NCBI GenBank assembly: GCA_029977705.1
Contig: JAPOKJ010000004.1
Location: 62,001 to 126,000 of the forward strand
DNA length: 64,000 bases
Reading direction: 5' to 3'
Origin: Burkholderiales bacterium
Lineage (GTDB): Bacteria > Pseudomonadota > Gammaproteobacteria > Burkholderiales > Burkholderiaceae_E
Shown here: in pieces, positions 26,981-36,502 of the stretch
How positions within the stretch are numbered: position 1 is the stretch's first letter
Layout: each line of letters opens with the position of its first letter
Program-made: the position numbers and the translations under genes
The notes under the pieces: model-generated
What the model saw: the letters and a program-made list of their open reading frames with translations, nothing else
The model's database searches: none
Told to the model about the DNA's origin: nothing

Positions 26981-28219
26981 TTACTTGGTCAGCCAGGGCG
27001 GCATGATCATCTTGCCGCTGCGCTGCTCCTTGGGCCACAGCACCACGCGCTCGCCCTTGGGCTGCCACTGCGCGAACAGCAGGTTCACGTACTTGCCACC
27101 GGCCTTGACATCATGGGTGTCGTCGAACTCGATCTGTCCGGCCACGCCGACCAGACTGGTCTTTTCCAGTTCCTTGATGATGGCGTTCGAGTCGAAGCTC
27201 TTGGCGCGTTCGATGGCCTGGGCATAGGCATGGATGCCGTCATAGGTGCCAAAGGCGGTGTACACCGGGACGCGTCCGGTGCGCTTCTTGAACTCGTCGA
27301 AGAAGGGAATGGTCTTCGGCGTGATGGCCGCGCGTACCGCAAAGTTGGCCGCGATCTCGGAGATCGCCTTGCCGCCGACGCGATCGAAGAAGTCGCCATC
27401 CTGCCCCTTGACGTCGATGCCACCATAGGGGATCGGGAAGCGGGCGTCGTACCACTGCTTGGCGAACACGTCCGAGGAGGCGTGCGAGAGCACGACCAGC
27501 AGGTATTGCGCGTCGCTGGCCTTGACCTTGGACAGCAGTGGCGAGAAGTCGGAGGTAGTGGTGTCAAAAAACTCGGTCAGCCTGATGTCGGCACCGACCT
27601 CGACCGCGCCCTTCTTGAGCACCGGGACCAAGTCTTGCACCCACTTGGCATTTTCGCCAATGATCGCGATCCGCTTCAGGCCGAGTTCACCGATCAGGTG
27701 GCCGGAGATCCAGCCCACCAGGCCACGGGCCTGATGCGCCGCATTGATCGGGCCGACACGGAAGATGTACTTGTAGTTGTCGTAGTCCTGCTTGACCTTG
27801 GCGGTGATCGCGGGAGAGGCCGCGCCGACACCGATGTAAATCGTCTTGGCCGCAGAGATGTGCGGCAATTGGGCCAGCGTCACGCCGCTGGTGTAGCCGC
27901 CCACGATCACATCGACCTTCTCGTCCGCAGTAAGCTTCTTGATGGCGTTGATGCCGACCTCGGGGTTCTCGGTCTCATCGGCCACCACATACGAGAGCTT
28001 GCGCCCCATCACGCCGCCCTTGGCATTGATCTCGTCGATCGCGATCTTGGCGGCTTCCTGGGTGTCGCGACCGACCTGCAGTTGCACCGCAGTGGTCAGG
28101 CCGATCTTGAGCGGGCCTTGCTGCGCCTGGGCGCCGCGGCTGATCAGGCTGCCGGTGGCGGTCGCAGCGAGTGCGCCGATCGCGCCGAGTGCGCGTTTCA
28201 GTGTGTCCCTCTTCAACAT
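26981..28219 (-). CDS. Liv/HAAT-type ABC transporter substrate-binding protein
   Basis: Periplasmic receptor of 412 aa of the type-I binding-protein fold (Peripla_BP_6). An alanine-rich signal peptide ends near residue 33 at AQA. The body begins PLKIGLTTAVQLQVGRDTQE and includes AIDEINAKGGVMGRKLSYVV, which is the common opening of this family. A GGAGAC ribosome-binding site precedes the start. First gene of the operon in the order receptor-H-M-G-F, followed by an acyl-CoA dehydrogenase and a Bug gene. The linked CoA enzyme suggests a carboxylate rather than a plain amino acid as cargo; this is inference. Confidence 0.9.
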   Translation of the reverse strand: MLKRDTLKRALGAIGALAATATGSLISRGAQAQQGPLKIGLTTAVQLQVGRDTQEAAKIAIDEINAKGGVMGRKLSYVVADETENPEVGINAIKKLTADEKVDVIVGGYTSGVTLAQLPHISAAKTIYIGVGAASPAITAKVKQDYDNYKYIFRVGPINAAHQARGLVGWISGHLIGELGLKRIAIIGENAKWVQDLVPVLKKGAVEVGADIRLTEFFDTTTSDFSPLLSKVKASDAQYLLVVLSHASSDVFAKQWYDARFPIPYGGIDVKGQDGDFFDRVGGKAISEIAANFAVRAAITPKTIPFFDEFKKRTGRVPVYTAFGTYDGIHAYAQAIERAKSFDSNAIIKELEKTSLVGVAGQIEFDDTHDVKAGGKYVNLLFAQWQPKGERVVLWPKEQRSGKMIMPPWLTK

Positions 28220-28366
28220 GATGTCTCCTGGTCGGGGTGATGGCTGGAATCATCATAGGCCGGCCGGAAACACCTGACGGGATGGCGTCTCATTGTTCAG
28301 AACGGGGGTTTCAATTTGCGCTGCAGCACAAAAGGCGCGGCAAGCGCCATGCCACAATGACTGCAC

Positions 28367-28993
28367 GTGAGCCCGATCCCCTTCTCCCCCTCCCTGCAAG
28401 CGCAGATCCGCGAACGCCTGACCGGCTGGCCGGCAACGCGCACGCCGGATACGCCGCTCAAGCGCGCAGCCGTCAGCATCGTCATCACCAGCAATGAGGC
28501 CGGCCATGCCGTGATGCTGCTGACCAAGCGCTCGCGTGGCCTGAACAACCATGCTGGCCAGTACGCGCTGCCGGGCGGACGCATCGATCCCGGTGAGACC
28601 GAGCAGGAGGCCGCCTTGCGCGAGATGCGTGAGGAGATCGGGCTGGCTTTGGCGCCAGAGGCCTTGCTCGGCAGGCTCGATGACTACCCGACACGCTCGG
28701 GCTATCTGATCGCCCCCTGGGTCGCCTGGGCCGAGGCCCACCACCCGATGCAGGCCAACCCGGATGAGGTGGCAGCGATCTTCCGGGTGCCCCTGACCGA
28801 CCTGGTCAGACCGGGCTCACCCGAGTTCGTGACGATCCCGGAGAGCGATCGGCCAGTCATCCGTTACCCTATCCTCGACACGCTGATCCATGCGCCAACC
28901 GCCGCACTGATGTACCAGTTCATGGAAGTGGCGATTGCCGGACGCGCCACCCGCGTGGCCCATCTGGAGCAGGCCCGCTTTGCCTGGCGCTGA
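28367..28993 (+). CDS. nudL: CoA pyrophosphatase (NUDIX family, NudL-like)
   Basis: NUDIX enzyme of 208 aa that cleaves coenzyme A to 4'-phosphopantetheine and adenosine 3',5'-bisphosphate. Both required motifs are visible: the CoA-specific LLTKRSRGLNNHAGQYALPG just before the box, and the box GRIDPGETEQEAALREMREE followed by IGL. The likely start is GTG 28367; no ribosome-binding site precedes it, and a CACAAT hexamer lies 8 bp upstream. The gene is divergent from the Liv operon across 147 bp. Confidence 0.88.
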   Translation: MSPIPFSPSLQAQIRERLTGWPATRTPDTPLKRAAVSIVITSNEAGHAVMLLTKRSRGLNNHAGQYALPGGRIDPGETEQEAALREMREEIGLALAPEALLGRLDDYPTRSGYLIAPWVAWAEAHHPMQANPDEVAAIFRVPLTDLVRPGSPEFVTIPESDRPVIRYPILDTLIHAPTAALMYQFMEVAIAGRATRVAHLEQARFAWR

Positions 28994-29030
28994 CCAGGAT
29001 GGGCGGCCTCAGGCCGCATCCGATCCCTTG

Positions 29031-29044
29031 TTGATGCACATCAA
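29031..29044. promoter_or_regulatory. Perfect FNR/ANR-type binding site
   Basis: The bases TTGATGCACATCAA match the FNR family consensus TTGAT-N4-ATCAA at all ten defined positions. The centre lies between 29037 and 29038. If transcription starts at the A of the ATG at 29079, as the -10 element predicts, the centre is at -41.5, the standard class II activation position. The site would make the downstream export operon responsive to low oxygen or nitric oxide, depending on which family member binds. Confidence 0.7.
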
Positions 29045-29065
29045 GTGATCCCGACAGCCGCAGCG

Positions 29066-29071
29066 TAGACT
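29066..29071 (+). promoter_or_regulatory. -10 element directly upstream of the ABC export operon (predicted leaderless)
   Basis: TAGACT sits exactly 7 bp before the ATG at 29079. The bases between it and the ATG are TGG plus a C-run, with no ribosome-binding site. Combined with the FNR site 22 bp further upstream this forms a complete class II promoter without a -35 box, as is usual for such activators. Confidence 0.55.
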
Positions 29072-29078
29072 GGCCCCC

Positions 29079-29825
29079 ATGAGCCCGGCGCCCCTCCACT
29101 CACCCGCCGGCCCGGCCTCGGACGACATCATCCTGCAGGCCAGCGGCCTGCAAAAGACCTACCGCAGCGGTGAGGTCCTGGTGCACGCGTTGCGCACCGT
29201 CGACCTGTCGGTCCGTCGTGGCGAGTTCATCGTCCTGCTGGGCGCCTCCGGCAGTGGCAAGTCCACCCTGCTCAATATCCTGGGCGGCCTGGACGTGCCC
29301 AGTGCCGGCCAGCTGCAGTTTGCCGATCACCGGCTGGACGGTGCCGGCGAGGCGGCCCTGACCGCCTACCGCCGCGATCACGTCGGCTTCGTCTTCCAGT
29401 TCTACAACCTGATCCCGAGCCTGACCGTGCGCGAGAACCTGACCCTGGTCACCGACATCGCACGCCACCCGATGAATGTCGACGAGGCCATCGACCTGGT
29501 CGGGCTGGGCCCGCGACGCGATCACTTTCCGGCGCAGCTGTCGGGCGGTGAACAGCAGCGGGTCGCGATCGCACGCGCCATCGTCAAGCGGCCGGACCTG
29601 CTGCTGTGCGACGAGCCGACCGGTGCCCTGGACTATCAGACCGGCAAGCTCGTGCTGGAGGTGATCGCGCGCATCAACGAGACCCTGGGCACGACCGTGA
29701 TCGTGATCACCCACAACGCCGCCATCGCCGGCATGGCGGACCGGGTCATCGTTCTGACGGATGGTGCGATCAGCCGCATCCAGGCCAATGAGCGCCGGCT
29801 CAAGCCTTCTGAGCTGTCCTGGTAA
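29079..29825 (+). CDS. ABC export ATPase (MacB/LolD type)
   Basis: ATPase of 248 aa of the LolD/MacB class. Walker A is GASGSGKST, the signature is LSGGEQQR, Walker [13 protein letters not shown] and the H-loop THNAA. The family feature [20 protein letters not shown] is present. Starts 35 bp after an FNR-type site and is the first of three same-strand genes (ATPase, permease, adaptor) that together form a mechanotransmission-type exporter spanning the periplasm. No TolC gene is nearby. Confidence 0.92.
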   Translation: MSPAPLHSPAGPASDDIILQASGLQKTYRSGEVLVHALRTVDLSVRRGEFIVLLGASGSGKSTLLNILGGLDVPSAGQLQFADHRLDGAGEAALTAYRRDHVGFVFQFYNLIPSLTVRENLTLVTDIARHPMNVDEAIDLVGLGPRRDHFPAQLSGGEQQRVAIARAIVKRPDLLLCDEPTGALDYQTGKLVLEVIARINETLGTTVIVITHNAAIAGMADRVIVLTDGAISRIQANERRLKPSELSW

Positions 29826-29837
29826 GTACGGCCTGTC

Positions 29838-32204
29838 ATGAAAACCCTGCACCGGAAACTGGGACGCGACCTGCTGCGGATGTGGAGCCAGACCCTGACC
29901 ATCGCGCTGGTGGTGGCCAGCGGCATCGGTGGATTCATCATGAGCCTGTCGGCGGTCGACTCGCTGGCCCTGGCACGCGATCGCTTCTATGCCGATGCGC
30001 GCTTTGCCGATGTCTTTGCCTCGGTACGAAATGCCCCGGTCGCCCTGGAGGCGCGGCTGCGCGAAGTGCCCGGCGTGGCCGCGCTGCAGACCACTGTCGA
30101 GCAAGGCGTGCGCATCGACATCGCCGGCAGCGCTGATCCGGTCAGCGGGCGGCTGATCGGCCTGAACCTGGCGGCCCGGCCCCAGATGAACCGCCTGACG
30201 ATCGCCCGTGGCCAGCCCCTTTCGGCCAGGGGTGCCAGCAGCGACGAGCGCATCGAGGTCCTGGTCAATCACGGCTTTGCCCTGGCCCGCGGGCTGGACA
30301 TCGGCAGCGAGGTCCGGGCCCGCATCAACGGCCGGCAACGCACGCTGCGCATCGTGGGCACCGCCCTGTCGCCCGAATATGTTTTTGCGGGCCTCGGCGG
30401 CATGCCGGACCAGCGCGGCTTCGGCGTGTTCTGGATGGACCGCGACATCCTGGCGGCAGCCTTCGACATGCAGGGGGCCTTCAATCGCGTCGCCGTGCGC
30501 CTGGCGCCGGGCGCCAGCGAACAAGCCGTGGTCGTGGCGCTCAACGCCCTGCTGGCACCCCATGGCGGACGCGAAGCCCATGGACGCAAGGAGCAGAGCT
30601 CGCACCAGATGCTCGACAACGAAATCAAGGAGCAACGGCTTCTGGGCACCCTGCTGCCGGCGATCTTCCTGGCCGTGGCCGCCTTCCTGCTCAATGTCGT
30701 GGTGTCGCGGCTGGTGGCCACGCAGCGCGAACAGATCGCCACCCTCAAGGCCCTGGGTTATGGCAATGCGCTGCTGGTACGCCACTATCTGCAACTGGTG
30801 ATGGTGATCGTGACGCTCGGCCTGGCCCTGGGCGTGCTGGCCGGCGACCAGCTGGGCCGGATGTTCACCGGCCTGTATGCCGAGTTCTTCCACTTTCCCT
30901 CCTTCGAGCATCACCTGGGCGCGGGCGTCCTGATCATCAGCATTGCGGTGACCCTGGTCACCGCAATGGCGGGCACCTTCAACGCCATCCTGGCCAGTGC
31001 CCGCCTGCCTCCGGCCGAGGCGATGCGACCGGCCGCACCCGGACGCTTCCGGATCAGCGCCCTGGAGCGGCTCGGGCTCTCACTGCCTGCCGGCCTGCGC
31101 ATGATCCTGCGCAACATGGCCCGCAGGCCCTGGCGCAGCGTCCTGACCGTGGCGGGCATCGCTGCGGCGGTGGCGATCGTCGTGCTCGGCAATTTCATCC
31201 GCGATGCCATCGAGCAGGTGGTGGACAGCAGCTTCAATCTGGCCATGCGGCATGACGCCGTGCTGTGGCTGGCCGAGGCATCGGACCGGCGCGGCGAGAA
31301 TGCCATTGCCGTCCTGCCGGGCGTGCTCCGGGTCGAGGCCCAGCGCGATGTCCAGGTGCGTTTCCAGAATGGCCACCGGCAGGAGCGGGGCGTGATCCAG
31401 GGGCTGCCCGGGCAGGCCCAGCTGCGACGCATCATCGATGTCGACGGCCGCGCGCAGGCACTGGGCGGTCCCGGGCTGGTGCTGACCGACCGGCTGGCTG
31501 ACAAGCTCGGCGTGCGCACCGGCGACCTGCTCGGCATCGAGGTCCTCGAGGGGCGGCGAAGACCGCTCAGCCTGCCCGTCGACGCCATCGTTCGCGACAT
31601 GATGGGCCTGAACGCCTACATGGACCGCGAAGCCCTGAACCGCGCCCTTGGCGATGCCGATCTGGCCAATGGCTATGCGGTTGCCATCGAGCGCGGACGG
31701 GAGTCAGTCCTGATCGAGGCCAGCCGCAGTCTTCCGGGCATCGCCGGCATCTTCAGCAAGGCCACCCTGCTGCGCAACATGGAGGACATCAGTGCCCGCA
31801 ACATCCGCATCATGAGCACCATGCTCACGCTGTTTGCCGGCATCATTGCGGTCGGGGTGGTGTACAACAATGCGCGCATCGCGCTGGCCGAGCGCACCTG
31901 GGAACTGGCCAGCCTGCGGGTGCTGGGCTTCACGCGCGGCGAGGTGTCCCTGCTCTTGCTGGGCGAGATGGCCCTGGCGATCCTGATCGCCCTGCCGCTG
32001 GGGATGGGGCTGGGCACGGTGCTGGTGCATCTGGTCACCGAGCTGCTGAAATCGGATCAGTTCTATTTCCCGGTGACCATCCGGCCCAGGACCTATGCCT
32101 GGGCGGCCCTTGCGGTGCTCGGCGCTGGCCTGGCCAGCGCCCTGGTGGTCAGACGCCGCATCGACCGCCTCGACATGGTGGCGGCCCTGAAAACGAGAGA
32201 ATGA
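29838..32204 (+). CDS. FtsX-type ABC export permease
   Basis: Membrane permease of 788 aa with two FtsX domains. Helix 1 is at about residues 17-40. The first FtsX core is at about 270-390, with ATQREQIATLKALGYGNALL, and a second helix begins at about 425. The second core is at about 655-780, with ALAERTWELASLRVLGFTRG. Large periplasmic domains fill both gaps. The architecture resembles the eight-helix DevC/AttFGH-like permeases rather than four-helix MacB. It is followed by an HlyD adaptor that overlaps by 4 nt. Substrate unknown. Confidence 0.9.
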   Translation: MKTLHRKLGRDLLRMWSQTLTIALVVASGIGGFIMSLSAVDSLALARDRFYADARFADVFASVRNAPVALEARLREVPGVAALQTTVEQGVRIDIAGSADPVSGRLIGLNLAARPQMNRLTIARGQPLSARGASSDERIEVLVNHGFALARGLDIGSEVRARINGRQRTLRIVGTALSPEYVFAGLGGMPDQRGFGVFWMDRDILAAAFDMQGAFNRVAVRLAPGASEQAVVVALNALLAPHGGREAHGRKEQSSHQMLDNEIKEQRLLGTLLPAIFLAVAAFLLNVVVSRLVATQREQIATLKALGYGNALLVRHYLQLVMVIVTLGLALGVLAGDQLGRMFTGLYAEFFHFPSFEHHLGAGVLIISIAVTLVTAMAGTFNAILASARLPPAEAMRPAAPGRFRISALERLGLSLPAGLRMILRNMARRPWRSVLTVAGIAAAVAIVVLGNFIRDAIEQVVDSSFNLAMRHDAVLWLAEASDRRGENAIAVLPGVLRVEAQRDVQVRFQNGHRQERGVIQGLPGQAQLRRIIDVDGRAQALGGPGLVLTDRLADKLGVRTGDLLGIEVLEGRRRPLSLPVDAIVRDMMGLNAYMDREALNRALGDADLANGYAVAIERGRESVLIEASRSLPGIAGIFSKATLLRNMEDISARNIRIMSTMLTLFAGIIAVGVVYNNARIALAERTWELASLRVLGFTRGEVSLLLLGEMALAILIALPLGMGLGTVLVHLVTELLKSDQFYFPVTIRPRTYAWAALAVLGAGLASALVVRRRIDRLDMVAALKTRE

Positions 32205-33442
32205 ACATGCAACGCCGAACCCTCATGCTGGGCGTACTGGGCCTGGCCCTGGCCGCAGGAATCCTGGTCTGGGCCTTCCAGCCCCAAGCCATTGGCGTCG
32301 AAACCGCAACCGCCACTGTCGGGCGCTTCGAAGTCGCGATCTCTGAAGATGGACGGACACGCCTGAGCGAGCGTTACCTGGTCTCGGCCCCCCTGGCCGG
32401 ACGCCTGTCGCGCATCACCCTCAAGGAAGGAGACCCGGTGCAGGCAGGCAGCGTCGTGGCCTACCTGAGCCCGGTCCTCTCGCCGATGCTGGACGAGCGC
32501 GCCACGCGGGAGTTGACCGCCCGGATGGAAGCGGCCCAGGCGGGTGTGGAACGGGCCCAGGCCCGGGTCGAGCGTGCCAAGGTGGCCCTCGAGCAGGTGG
32601 AGAACGGGGCCCGGCGCAGCGAGCAACTGGCCCAGAAAGGCTTCATCGCTCCAACGCAGCTCGACAGGGACCGCCTGGCCGTCGCCGCTGCGCGCAGGGA
32701 ACTGGATACGGCAGCCGCCGAAAAGCATGTTGCCGGGCATGACCTCGATCAGGCGATGGCTGCGCTGGGCAGTGCCCGCCGCAGCGGTGGCGCTGGCACT
32801 GCCGCGTTCGCGATCCGCTCGCCGATCTCGGGCCGGGTCCTGAGGGTGGCCCAGACCAGCGAGACCACTGTCGGCCTGGGCATCCCCCTGCTCGAGATCG
32901 GCGACACCCGCCAGATGGAAGTGGTCGCCGATCTGCTCACCACCGATGCCCTGTCGGCAGTCCCGGGCACACGGGTGGTGATCGAGCGCTGGGGCGGAGC
33001 GGGAACCCTGGAGGGGCGCATCAGCCTGATCGAGCCGGCCGCCTTCACCAAGGTATCGGCGCTCGGCGTCGAGGAGCAGCGCGTGCGCGCCCATGTGGCA
33101 CTGATCAGCCCGCAGGAGCAGTGGCGCCCATTGGGCGATGGCTTTCGGGTTGGCCTGCGCATCATCACCCTGAGTCAGCCCGAAGCGCTGCAGGTGCCCA
33201 CCAGTGCCGTCTTTCCCCTGCCCCCGGGGCCGCCATCGGGCACAGCTTCCGACAGCGCGGCGCCTCGCCACGCAGTCTTCCGGTTGGTTTCAGGCAGGGC
33301 GCAACTGACGCCCGTCGAATTGGCCGCACGCAACAGCGAGTCGGCCTGGATCCGAAGCGGCCTGCAGGCCGGTCAGACGGTGATCATCTATCCGCCACAG
33401 GCCCTGCGTCACGACAGCCGGGTCGTGGTGCGCACTCCCTGA
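32201..33442 (+). CDS. HlyD-family periplasmic adaptor
   Basis: Membrane fusion protein of 413 aa. One N-terminal helix (about residues 7-25) anchors it, then a barrel-sandwich (VSAPLAGRLSRITLKEGDPV), a long alpha-helical hairpin (about 90-195, rich in Ala, Arg, Glu and Gln) and a second lipoyl half (IRSPISGRVLRVAQTSETTV) follow. It connects the FtsX permease to an outer-membrane channel encoded elsewhere. It ends 3 bp before the convergent amidohydrolase stop. Confidence 0.9.
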   Translation: MNMQRRTLMLGVLGLALAAGILVWAFQPQAIGVETATATVGRFEVAISEDGRTRLSERYLVSAPLAGRLSRITLKEGDPVQAGSVVAYLSPVLSPMLDERATRELTARMEAAQAGVERAQARVERAKVALEQVENGARRSEQLAQKGFIAPTQLDRDRLAVAAARRELDTAAAEKHVAGHDLDQAMAALGSARRSGGAGTAAFAIRSPISGRVLRVAQTSETTVGLGIPLLEIGDTRQMEVVADLLTTDALSAVPGTRVVIERWGGAGTLEGRISLIEPAAFTKVSALGVEEQRVRAHVALISPQEQWRPLGDGFRVGLRIITLSQPEALQVPTSAVFPLPPGPPSGTASDSAAPRHAVFRLVSGRAQLTPVELAARNSESAWIRSGLQAGQTVIIYPPQALRHDSRVVVRTP

Positions 33443-33445
33443 CCC

Positions 33446-35206
33446 TCAGGCATTGCCCCGCACCAGCCGGCCCGGACGTTCGCCGGTGTCCTGGTCGTGG
33501 TCGCGGGTCCGCACGCCCTTGATGAAGGTGGCAACATACCCGCGTGCCGGCTGCAGCAGGCGGGCGCCGCCCGCTGGCAGGTCGCGGTGAACCGCGAGCT
33601 CGCCCAGTTGCAGGCCCTGGAAATCGATCAGGTTCAGGTCCGCACGCATGCCGGGCTGCAAAACGCCACGATCACGCAGGCCGAACAGGCGCGCATTCTT
33701 AAGGGTCTGGCGATGCACGACATCCTCCAGCGCAAGGCGCGGGCCCCGCTGACGGTCGCGCACCCAATGGGTCAGCATGTAGGTCGGGTTGACCGCATCG
33801 AAGATCACGCTGACATGCGCGCCGCCATCGCCCAGGCCGCTGACCGTGGCCGGATGGGTCTGCATGCGGCGCAGCGCCTCGAGGTTGTAGTCGCTGTAGT
33901 TGGTGAAATAGCGCAGGATGAAGGCCCTGCCCCCATCGCGCAGCAATTCGTCGTACATCAGGCTGGCCGGATCGATGCCGGCAGCCGCTGCACGGGCTGC
34001 GAAGCTGGCCTCGGCCGGCGGCTCGTGGTCCAGGGCATCGCTCAGGCGATAGGTCTGCTGGTATAGCGGCACCATGTGCGCCACAGCGTTTTCCATCTTG
34101 CCGGCCAGCTCGTGGGGCCGGTTGGCCTCGCCCAGCACGGCCGCCTTGAAGGCCGGGTCACGCATGCGCCGCACCCGCTCGGCAAGGGGCAGGTCGCGGA
34201 TCTGCAGGCAGGAAGGCCGGCGCATGAAGGGATGGTAGGTCGCCAGGCTCATCACGATGGCCGTCGGCCTGGCACCGACCTGGGGATACAGCTGCGCACC
34301 GGCCTGGTTCAGCTGCACCACGCGATCGAGCACCTGCTGCCACAGGTCCTTCCATTCGTCGATCTGGAACAGCGTGAAGGTGAGTGGCCGGCCACTGGCG
34401 ATCGAGGCCCGCCCCATCAGCTCGACCTCCTCCATCAGGCTGTGCCTTTCGCCACCCAGCAGCGGCGCGCTGCCGATGGTCGAGGAGGGGATGATCTGGT
34501 ACACGCCACGACCGGCATCACGCAAGGCACCGGCAAAGGCCTGGATCTCGGCCTCGTCGACAAAGGTGCCGGGGACGGGCTCGCCGCGCACCGTGCGGTG
34601 GCCACGGATGCGCGAGGTTGAAAAGCCCAGCGCACCGGCGCGCAGCGCCTGCGCCACCACCTGCCGCATCTGCTGCAACTGCCCGGCACTGGCCGGCTCG
34701 TCGCGGCGGCCCGGCTCTCCCATCACGGCATTGCGAACCGGCGCATGCGCGATCATCGAACCGACATCGAGGGCATAGCGCCGGGTGGCCAGGTAGTCCA
34801 GATATTCGGGGTAACTGCGCCAGGCCCCCCAGGGCATGCCCTCGCTGAGCACGGATCCGGGAATGTCCTCGACGCCTTCCATCAATTCGATCAGCTGCTG
34901 TTCGCCGCCCACCGGCACGGGCGCAAAGCCCACGCCGCAATTGCCCATCACCACGGTGCCCACCCCGTGACTGGCCGAAGGATCCATGGCCTCGTCCCAC
35001 GTGGCCTGGCCATCGTAATGGGTATGGATGTCGATCCAGGCCGGCGTCAGCAATGCCCCTTCGCCATCGATCACCTGCCGGGCTGCATGTCCGAGGCCCG
35101 GCCCCACCGCCGTGATGACGCCATCGCGCAACGCGAGGTCGCCAGTGTAGGCGGGACGCCCACTGCCATCGACAATGGTTGCGGCCTTGATCAATACATC
35201 ATCCAT
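33446..35206 (-). CDS. D-aminoacylase-like amidohydrolase
   Basis: Metal-dependent hydrolase of 586 aa in the N-acyl-D-amino-acid deacylase/dihydroorotase group. The metal-binding motif is [13 protein letters not shown] near residue 70, and [19 protein letters not shown] near residue 460 carries the catalytic Asp/His. It begins with [20 protein letters not shown], typical of the family's small beta sandwich. The start at 35206 has GGAGA upstream. It is divergent from a Bug receptor gene, with whose product it may share a substrate, an N-acyl amino acid or related amide. Confidence 0.85.
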   Translation of the reverse strand: MDDVLIKAATIVDGSGRPAYTGDLALRDGVITAVGPGLGHAARQVIDGEGALLTPAWIDIHTHYDGQATWDEAMDPSASHGVGTVVMGNCGVGFAPVPVGGEQQLIELMEGVEDIPGSVLSEGMPWGAWRSYPEYLDYLATRRYALDVGSMIAHAPVRNAVMGEPGRRDEPASAGQLQQMRQVVAQALRAGALGFSTSRIRGHRTVRGEPVPGTFVDEAEIQAFAGALRDAGRGVYQIIPSSTIGSAPLLGGERHSLMEEVELMGRASIASGRPLTFTLFQIDEWKDLWQQVLDRVVQLNQAGAQLYPQVGARPTAIVMSLATYHPFMRRPSCLQIRDLPLAERVRRMRDPAFKAAVLGEANRPHELAGKMENAVAHMVPLYQQTYRLSDALDHEPPAEASFAARAAAAGIDPASLMYDELLRDGGRAFILRYFTNYSDYNLEALRRMQTHPATVSGLGDGGAHVSVIFDAVNPTYMLTHWVRDRQRGPRLALEDVVHRQTLKNARLFGLRDRGVLQPGMRADLNLIDFQGLQLGELAVHRDLPAGGARLLQPARGYVATFIKGVRTRDHDQDTGERPGRLVRGNA

Positions 35207-35420
35207 GACGGCTCTCCGAAATGCACACCAGCCCAATGCCGGCGATCCTGCGCCGCGACGGGCCGGACGCCTTCGGCATCATCGCATGTCATGGACGGTA
35301 CGGCGCGGCGCCGCACCACTGGTTCCGCCGAAGGCATGCCGCCACCGCATGACGCGCGGCACGATGGGATACTCGATCCACTCCATGACGGAGGACACGA
35401 TCAGGACCGGGAGGCCCTCG

Positions 35421-36434
35421 ATGAACCGCTCGCGCCGCAAGACCTTCAAATCCCTGATGGCCGGGCTGACCGCCCTGCTGGTGCTGGCGCAGATCGCGGT
35501 TGCGCCGGGCAAGGCCAGTGCCCAGGCCTACCCGTCCCGGCCCATCAGCTGGATCGTGCCTTTCCCGCCCGGCGGCGTCACAGACAGCACCTCGCGGGTG
35601 GTGGCCAAGCGCATGGCCGAGATCCTGGGCACCTCGATCGTGGTCGAGAACCGGCCCGGTGCCGGTGGCATGCTGGGGGTGGAAATGGGAGCCCGCGCCG
35701 CCCCCGATGGCTACACCATCATGTATGTCTCGCAGGGGCCGATCTCGAGCAACAAGCACCTGTACAAGAACGTGCGCTATGACCCGCTCAAGGACTTCAC
35801 CTATGTCCATGGCATGTTCATGTCACCGATGGTGCTGGTGGTGCCGGCAGGCTCGCCCTTCAAGACCCTGGCCGAGCTGGTCGATTTTGCCAGGCGCAAT
35901 CCCGGCAAGCTGAACTATGGCTCTGCGGGTGCCGGCACGGCGCCCCATGTGAACATGGAGATGCTGCTCATCGCAGCCGGCATCAAGATCACGCATGTGC
36001 CCTACAAGGGCAGCGGACCGGCGCTGGTCGACCTGCTCGCGGGACGGCTCGACCTGGCGCTGGACTATCCCTCACAGGTGCTGCCCCATCTGCAAGGCGG
36101 CAACCCGCGGCTGCGTACCCTGGTGGCCATGGGACCGAAGCGCTTTGACTTCATTCCCGAGGTGCCCGCCGTCGGCGAGGCGGGATACCCGGCCGCCTCG
36201 GCCGCCGCCTGGTCCGGTATCGCGGTGCCGACCGGAACCCCCGCCGCCATCGTCAGCCGGCTCAGTGCGGCCATGCGCGAGGCGCTGGCTGATCCGGCCG
36301 TGGTCGGTCCCTACGAAAAGCTGGGTACCTTCACGCTGGGCCATCTGCCCGAAGAAAAATTCCGCGCCTTCGTCGCCGACGACTACGCCCGCATGGGCGA
36401 GGTCATCCGGCGGGTCGGCATCACCCTCGACTGA
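35421..36434 (+). CDS. Bug/TctC family tripartite tricarboxylate receptor
   Basis: Periplasmic receptor of 337 aa. A twin-arginine-free signal peptide rich in Leu/Ala is cut after ASAQ (about residue 34). Family segments are PISWIVPFPPGGVTDSTSRV, VVENRPGAGGMLGVEMGARA and ITHVPYKGSGPALVDLLAGR. ATG 35421 is supported by GGGAGG 6 nt upstream. It lies divergent from the D-aminoacylase-like gene and heads a same-strand set with an aldo/keto reductase, an amidase and an enoyl-CoA hydratase, without TctA or TctB. Confidence 0.9.
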   Translation: MNRSRRKTFKSLMAGLTALLVLAQIAVAPGKASAQAYPSRPISWIVPFPPGGVTDSTSRVVAKRMAEILGTSIVVENRPGAGGMLGVEMGARAAPDGYTIMYVSQGPISSNKHLYKNVRYDPLKDFTYVHGMFMSPMVLVVPAGSPFKTLAELVDFARRNPGKLNYGSAGAGTAPHVNMEMLLIAAGIKITHVPYKGSGPALVDLLAGRLDLALDYPSQVLPHLQGGNPRLRTLVAMGPKRFDFIPEVPAVGEAGYPAASAAAWSGIAVPTGTPAAIVSRLSAAMREALADPAVVGPYEKLGTFTLGHLPEEKFRAFVADDYARMGEVIRRVGITLD

Positions 36435-36502
36435 GCGCAGGCCCGGACCAGCGCCTGCAAGCGGCAGCACCCTCCCCTTTCACTTCTGAAAAGCACCAAT
36501 CC

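Noticed and set aside
29002-29017. GCGGCCT-C-AGGCCGC hairpin after the CoA pyrophosphatase as a terminator
   Set aside because: The stem is perfect but the loop is too tight and no run of T follows, so an intrinsic terminator is not supported.
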